The notes under the pieces: generated by a model | Seen by the model: only the letters and a program-made list of their open reading frames with translations | Told to the model about the DNA's origin: nothing | Database searches by the model: none | Shown: one piece after another, positions 13,985-17,833 of the stretch | How the letters are laid out: the number at the start of each line of letters is the position of its first letter | Numbering within the stretch: position 1 is the stretch's first letter | Position numbers and translations under genes: made by a program | Assembly (NCBI GenBank): GCA_023423995.1 | Contig: JAFAEL010000070.1 | Location: forward strand, 1-17,833 | DNA: 17,833 bases | Origin: Pseudomonadota bacterium | GTDB taxonomy: Bacteria; Pseudomonadota; Alphaproteobacteria; Rhizobiales; Beijerinckiaceae | Reading direction: 5' to 3'

Positions 13985-15220
13985 TCAGCCGGCCAGCTGA
14001 AGCACCGTCCTGAGGAGGACATTGGCGCCGGCGGCGCAATCCTCCCTGGTCGCGCTCTCGGCCTCGTTGTGGCTGATCCCGTCCTTGCAGGGCACGAAGA
14101 TCATCGCGGTCGGCACGACGGAGGCCGTGAGCACCGCGTCGTGCCCGGCGCCCGATGTGATCGTCCGGTACGGATAGCCGAGTTCGGCCGCGGATTTCTG
14201 TACCGCTCCGCAGATGCTCTCGTCGAAGTGGATCGGCGGCTTGTTCCAGAACCGATCGATGGCGATCTCGACCTTCCGCCCGGCCTGGATGGCGCCAGCC
14301 GCCTCGTCGATGGCGGCCGTCATCCGCTCGAGCGCGGCCGTGTCCGGATGGCGGTAGTCCAGCGTGAACCTGACCTCGCCGGGGATCGTGTTGCGGGAGG
14401 CGGGGAGCGCCTGCACGACGCCGATCGTGGCGACCCCGTCCGGACCGTTCTCCCGGGCGATCCTTTCGACCGCGAGGGCGAATTCCGCGAAGGCCATGAG
14501 GGCGTCGTGGCGGACGTTCATAGGCGTCGAGCCGGCGTGGCTTTCGCGCCCCACGACCTTGCAATCGGCCCAGATCGACCCCTTGGCGGCCGTCACCACC
14601 CCGATGGTCTTGTCCTCGAGCTCGAGGATCGGGCCCTGCTCGATGTGCAGCTCGACCATTGCCCCGAAGCGGCGCTGACCCACCGGCTCCGTCCCGCGAT
14701 AGCCGATCGCGTCGAGGGCATCGCCGAACTTGATCCCCTCGGCATCCTCGCGCTCCATCGCCCAGGCCTGATCCACCTCGCCGGCATAGACGCCCGAGGC
14801 CACCATGCCGGGCGCGAAGCGGGCGCCTTCCTCGTTGGTCCAGTTCACGAGCGTGATCGGCGCCTCGGTCTCGATCCCGGCATCGTTGAGGGTGCGCATC
14901 ACCTCGAGGCCGGCGAGCACGCCGAGGATGCCGTCGAACTTGCCGCCCGTCGGCTGGGTATCGAGATGGGATCCCATGGCGATCGGCTTCCTGGACGGGT
15001 CGCGCCCGGGGCGCGTCGCGTACATCGTGCCCATCTGGTCGATGCCGAGCTCCAGCCCCGCCGCCCGCACGGCAGCCGCGAACCAGTCCCGAACCCGCCG
15101 GTCTTCCTCCGTCAGGGTGAGGCGGCAGAGACCGCCCTTGGGCGTGCCGCCGATCTCGGCCGTTTCCATCAAGGTCCCCCAGAGGCGATCCGGGTCGATG
15201 GTCAGGTTGGTACGGGTCAC
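13985..15220 (-). CDS. Allantoate amidohydrolase / N-carbamoyl-amino-acid hydrolase (M20 family)
   Basis: This is a 411-residue zinc-dependent hydrolase. Metal and catalytic residues are visible: H85 and D87 in GSHLDT, D96 in KFDGILG, E130 and E131 in NEEGARF, and H192 in ELHIEQG. A dimerisation domain near 210-325 carries GRESHAGSTPM, and the C-terminal DGISHNEAE supplies a further His. The family includes allantoate amidohydrolase (AllC) and carbamoylases (HyuC), which cannot be separated by eye. The neighbouring UraD-UraH fusion favours allantoate, giving ureidoglycine or ureidoglycolate and ammonia. The start is GTG 15218-15220 with GGAG 8 nt upstream; the upstream gene stops 18 nt before, so the two form an operon. 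Confidence 0.92.
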   Translation of the reverse strand: MTRTNLTIDPDRLWGTLMETAEIGGTPKGGLCRLTLTEEDRRVRDWFAAAVRAAGLELGIDQMGTMYATRPGRDPSRKPIAMGSHLDTQPTGGKFDGILGVLAGLEVMRTLNDAGIETEAPITLVNWTNEEGARFAPGMVASGVYAGEVDQAWAMEREDAEGIKFGDALDAIGYRGTEPVGQRRFGAMVELHIEQGPILELEDKTIGVVTAAKGSIWADCKVVGRESHAGSTPMNVRHDALMAFAEFALAVERIARENGPDGVATIGVVQALPASRNTIPGEVRFTLDYRHPDTAALERMTAAIDEAAGAIQAGRKVEIAIDRFWNKPPIHFDESICGAVQKSAAELGYPYRTITSGAGHDAVLTASVVPTAMIFVPCKDGISHNEAESATREDCAAGANVLLRTVLQLAG

Positions 15221-15238
15221 GTCGAAGGCTCCGGCGGC

Positions 15239-16123
15239 TCAGCTGCCGCGATAGGTCGAATAGCTCCAGGGGCTGGCGGCGAGTGGCACGTGATAATGCC
15301 CCTCGGGGTCAGCCACCCCGAACCGGATCGGGACGAGGTCGAGGAACGGCGGGTCTGCAATCGGCGTGCCTCTGGCCCTGAAATACTCGGCGAGAGAGAA
15401 GCGCAGCTCGTAGGTCGCGCGCGGAACCGGCCGGTCGGCCACGAGGGGGGAATCGGTTCGGCCGTTCGCATTGGTGACCGCGGAGGCGACCGGCCGCTCG
15501 CCGGCTTCGCTCAGCTCGACGAGAGCGACCGCGACGCCCTCGGCCGGCACCCCGTTCGCCGTGTCGAGAACATGGGTCGAGAGGCGCCCGGCGACGGGCA
15601 GACGGTCGGGGCCGTGAACCGCCGCATCGAGCCGCAAGGCTGCGATCCGGAACACCTCGGCGAGCGCCGTCGAGCGCTCCGCCTCCGGCTTCAGCTCGAT
15701 CCGCCGCTGGAATTCGCGCAGCAGCGAATCGCTCCCGTGCCGCCGAACGCAGATGATGAAGGGAAAGCCGAACCTCTCGCGATAGGCGCGGTTCAGCTCC
15801 TCGAAGAGGGCGACCCGGCGGGACGGCAGCCTGTCGAGCCCGGCGCTGCCCTGCTCCGCCACGGATTCGGCCGTCATGTTGCCCGACTTCGCGGCAGCCC
15901 CGGCGAGTTCCGGATGGCCGCGCAGCAGCCCGAGCCGATGCTCCTCGTCGGAATCGAGCACGGCCTGGCGCATGGCCGCGAAGAGGTCGGCCACGCTGCC
16001 ATAGGGCCTCCGGCCGGCCACTGCCGCCGCCACCCAGGGAGCGTGCTCGAAGACGCCGCCCAGGGCCGAGACGAACTCGGAGCTGGGCGCCCTGTTCAGC
16101 GCGTCGAGATCGAGCTGGGTCAT
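15239..16123 (-). CDS. Fused OHCU decarboxylase (UraD) and 5-hydroxyisourate hydrolase (UraH)
   Basis: This is a 294-residue bifunctional protein. Residues ~1-165 are OHCU decarboxylase: LNRAPSSEFV near the start, GHPELAG with catalytic H70, AEQGSAGLD and GFPFIICVRR. Residues ~178-294 are the transthyretin-like 5-hydroxyisourate hydrolase: LSTHVLDTANG with H184, NANGRTD with R222, GHYHVPLAASPWSYS and the signature C-terminus YRGS. Together the domains convert 5-hydroxyisourate to OHCU and then to S-allantoin, avoiding racemic decay of unstable intermediates. The start ATG at 16121-16123 is chosen because the UraD domain begins there; its ribosome binding site is weak. It is the first gene of the operon with the amidohydrolase and is divergent from puuD, which makes its substrate. 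Confidence 0.94.
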   Translation of the reverse strand: MTQLDLDALNRAPSSEFVSALGGVFEHAPWVAAAVAGRRPYGSVADLFAAMRQAVLDSDEEHRLGLLRGHPELAGAAAKSGNMTAESVAEQGSAGLDRLPSRRVALFEELNRAYRERFGFPFIICVRRHGSDSLLREFQRRIELKPEAERSTALAEVFRIAALRLDAAVHGPDRLPVAGRLSTHVLDTANGVPAEGVAVALVELSEAGERPVASAVTNANGRTDSPLVADRPVPRATYELRFSLAEYFRARGTPIADPPFLDLVPIRFGVADPEGHYHVPLAASPWSYSTYRGS

Positions 16124-16232
16124 CGTGCTCGCGTCAGGTCGGCGTTCGAAAGCGGGATGATGTTCGTGGCCTTCGCGAGACGAGCGGCCCCTTGGGGGCG
16201 TGGTGTCGTGGGGGTGCCTGGTCACGCGCGGG

Positions 16233-16261
16233 ACGATAGTGCCTGCGCCCTTCGGCGTGAA
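16233..16261 (-). promoter_or_regulatory. Possible promoter of the UraD-UraH/amidohydrolase operon
   Basis: On the minus strand TTCACG (16261-16256), 17 bases and TATCGT (16238-16233) give 4 of 6 matches at each element with ideal spacing. It lies about 110 nt upstream of the UraD start in the 206-nt divergent region. Other placements are possible. Confidence 0.35.
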
Positions 16262-16329
16262 GGCGGCTCGCGTTCGGCTTGACGCCGCCCGCGGTATTCG
16301 GAAGCTCGCCGGAGAACCCGAGGGAACGG

Positions 16330-17559
16330 ATGACCGCAGCCTATCTGCACGAATGGGGCAGCCTGCTCCTGCGCTGGCTCCACATCGTGGCGGCGATTGC
16401 CTGGATCGGCTCCTCCTTCTTCTTCATGCATCTCGATGCGAGCCTCCGGCGGCGTCCGGGCATGCCGGAGGGCCAGCTGTCGGCCTGGCAGGTGCATGGC
16501 GGCGGCTTCTACGAGATGCGGAAATTCATGACCGCGCCGGAGGCCCTGCCCCCGGAGCTGACCTGGCACAAGTGGCAGGCCTATTGGACCTGGATCTCGG
16601 GCTTCTTCCTCCTGGTCTGGATCTACTATCTCCAGTCGGAACTCTACCTGATCGATCCGGCCGTCATGGAGCTCTCGCCGCTCGCGGCCGGGAGCATCGG
16701 CCTCGTCGCCCTCGCGCTCGGCTGGATCATCTACGACGGGCTCTGCAAGTCGCCGCTGAAGAAGAACGACGTCCTGCTGGGGGTGATCGGCTTCGCCTAT
16801 GTGGTCGCCGCGAGCTGGGCTTTCTCGAAGGTGTTCTCCGGCCGGGGGGCCATGATCCATACCGGCGCCCTCATGGCGACGATCATGAGCGCCAACGTCT
16901 TCTTCGTGATCATCCCGGGCACAAGGAAGCAGACGAACGCGCTCCTTGCGGGGCAGGTGCCGGATCCAGCCTGGGGCAAGGCCGCCAAGCAGCGCTCGGC
17001 GCACAACAACTACATCACGCTGCCGGTCATCTTCATGATGATCTCCACCCACTACCCGGTGACCTTCGCCAATCCGGCCATCATCCCCGTGGAGACCGCC
17101 CTGGTTATCGTGGGCGGGGCGCTCATCCGGCACTTCTACAACGTCCGCCATGCCGACCACGCGCGGTCGCCCTGGTGGGCGATCGCGGTGGCCATGCTGG
17201 CGATCTGGACCGCGCTGTGGATCGCCATGAGCGCCTCCCCGGGGGCACGGGCGAAGCTGGGCCTCGCCCCCGCGCAGACGCCGCCCTCCACTGCCGTGGC
17301 GACGCGGGCGCTACCGCCGGACCATGTCGTGAACATCGTCACGGGCCGCTGCGCGATGTGCCATGCCGCGGAGCCGTTCTGGGACCGGATCGAGGTGGCG
17401 CCGAAGAACTTCCTGCTGGACACGCCCGAGCGCGTGGCGCGCTATGCAGAGGCGATCAGGGTGCAGGCCGTGATGACCCACGCCATGCCGCCGAACAACG
17501 TCTCCGGCATGACCGAGGCGGAGCGGCGGCAGATCGCCGCCTGGCTGGACGGACGCTGA
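16330..17559 (+). CDS. puuD: Membrane urate hydroxylase PuuD with C-terminal cytochrome c domain
   Basis: This is a 409-residue inner-membrane protein. The ATG at 16330 has GAGGGAACGG directly upstream. About eight membrane helices lie at ~11-33, 85-101, 121-137, 148-166, 176-196, 228-246, 253-268 and 283-301. Conserved residues include WLHIVAAIAWIGSSFFFMHLD and AHNNYITLPVIFMMISTHYP. After a linker, residues ~328-409 form a cytochrome c domain with the haem site C341-AM-C344-H345 and M386 in THAMPPNN as the likely axial ligand. PuuD oxidises urate to 5-hydroxyisourate and passes electrons to the respiratory chain, unlike soluble uricase. The length and layout match the family. It is divergent from the UraD-UraH operon that uses its product. 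Confidence 0.94.
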   Translation: MTAAYLHEWGSLLLRWLHIVAAIAWIGSSFFFMHLDASLRRRPGMPEGQLSAWQVHGGGFYEMRKFMTAPEALPPELTWHKWQAYWTWISGFFLLVWIYYLQSELYLIDPAVMELSPLAAGSIGLVALALGWIIYDGLCKSPLKKNDVLLGVIGFAYVVAASWAFSKVFSGRGAMIHTGALMATIMSANVFFVIIPGTRKQTNALLAGQVPDPAWGKAAKQRSAHNNYITLPVIFMMISTHYPVTFANPAIIPVETALVIVGGALIRHFYNVRHADHARSPWWAIAVAMLAIWTALWIAMSASPGARAKLGLAPAQTPPSTAVATRALPPDHVVNIVTGRCAMCHAAEPFWDRIEVAPKNFLLDTPERVARYAEAIRVQAVMTHAMPPNNVSGMTEAERRQIAAWLDGR

Positions 17560-17565
17560 GACCGA

Positions 17566-17833
17566 TCAGACCCGGGCGAGGTCGCGTGCGCGCGGCCGCC
17601 GGGTCCGGAACTGCCCGCGCTCTGCCCCCACGAAGGCGATGACGAGCACGACGAGGGCGGCCGGCCACCAGGCCTGGCCGCTGCCGACGCCCGCGCAGGC
17701 GAGCGCGAAGGCGGCCGCGAACGCCGCCACGACGCCGGGCAGCAGCGGCACATAGTTGTAAGCCGCGCCCCTCAGCCCCGCCCAGAGGGCGATTCCGGCC
17801 GCGAGGGCGCCGACCGCGCCGAGATCGTACCAG
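17566..17833 (-). CDS. Unidentified membrane protein, C-terminal part (5' cut by window)
   Basis: The minus-strand frame is open from the right edge to a TGA at 17566-17568, giving 88-89 residues. Three hydrophobic stretches are visible (LGAVGALAAGIALWAGL, YVPLLPGVVAAFAAAFALACAGV and WWPAALVVLVIAFVGAERG), followed by a basic tail rich in Arg. The start is beyond the window, so no family can be named. It is convergent with puuD, with only 6 nt between the stop codons. Confidence 0.55.
   Translation of the reverse strand, partial: WYDLGAVGALAAGIALWAGLRGAAYNYVPLLPGVVAAFAAAFALACAGVGSGQAWWPAALVVLVIAFVGAERGQFRTRRPRARDLARV

Noticed and set aside
14069..16282. Long plus-strand open frame antisense to the amidohydrolase and UraD-UraH genes
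   Set aside because: Its composition is that of a shadow frame (many His, Arg, Gly, Asp) and both minus-strand genes have full catalytic motifs.

Overview
The window reads as chromosomal DNA of a GC-rich alphaproteobacterium, most likely order Hyphomicrobiales (Rhizobiales; a Methylobacteriaceae- or Bosea-like genome would fit, but the genus cannot be fixed by eye). Supporting signs are a perfect CtrA-type site (TTAA-N7-TTAAC), a GANTC (CcrM) site beside it, an EcfG-like general-stress sigma factor, a Tad-pilus-type surface protein, a DUF3307 membrane protein and an UraD-UraH fusion. No rRNA, tRNA, CRISPR, transposase or integrase was seen.

Left part (1-3107): the C-terminal part of a TadG-like protein, cut by the window edge; a short coiled-coil protein behind a CtrA box; a nested hairpin that probably terminates both convergent transcripts; a DUF3307 membrane protein; and an MBL-fold protein whose metal motif is degenerate.

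Centre-left (3108-8126): a hairpin-rich 266-nt gap is followed by a minus-strand pair, a beta-rich phage-tail-like protein and an SGNH/GDSL hydrolase. The two stand 1 nt apart and have their own near-consensus sigma70 promoter (TTGACA-N17-TATAGA). Next is a minus-strand UDP-sugar module: UDP-glucose 6-dehydrogenase then a UDP-glucuronate 4-epimerase-type enzyme, which together would make UDP-GlcA and UDP-GalA for surface polysaccharide. These two genes share one reading frame and are separated by a single TAG, and the second starts with TTG.

Centre (8127-11044): glycogen debranching enzyme GlgX, then an EcfG-like sigma factor without the usual PhyR/NepR neighbours.

Right part (11132-17833): a uric-acid catabolism region. 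PuuD (membrane urate hydroxylase with a cytochrome c tail) is divergent from an UraD-UraH fusion and an allantoate amidohydrolase. A dihydropyrimidinase-family enzyme further left may supply the missing allantoinase step or work on pyrimidines or hydantoins. A divergent GST/TetR pair lies inside the cluster with TGTACC/GGTACA half-sites in its control region. The right edge cuts an unidentified membrane protein.

Most genes belong to known families. The most unusual points are the beta-rich/SGNH cassette, the in-frame ugd-TAG-epimerase junction, the CtrA/GANTC promoter, the degenerate MBL protein and the unassigned allantoinase step.
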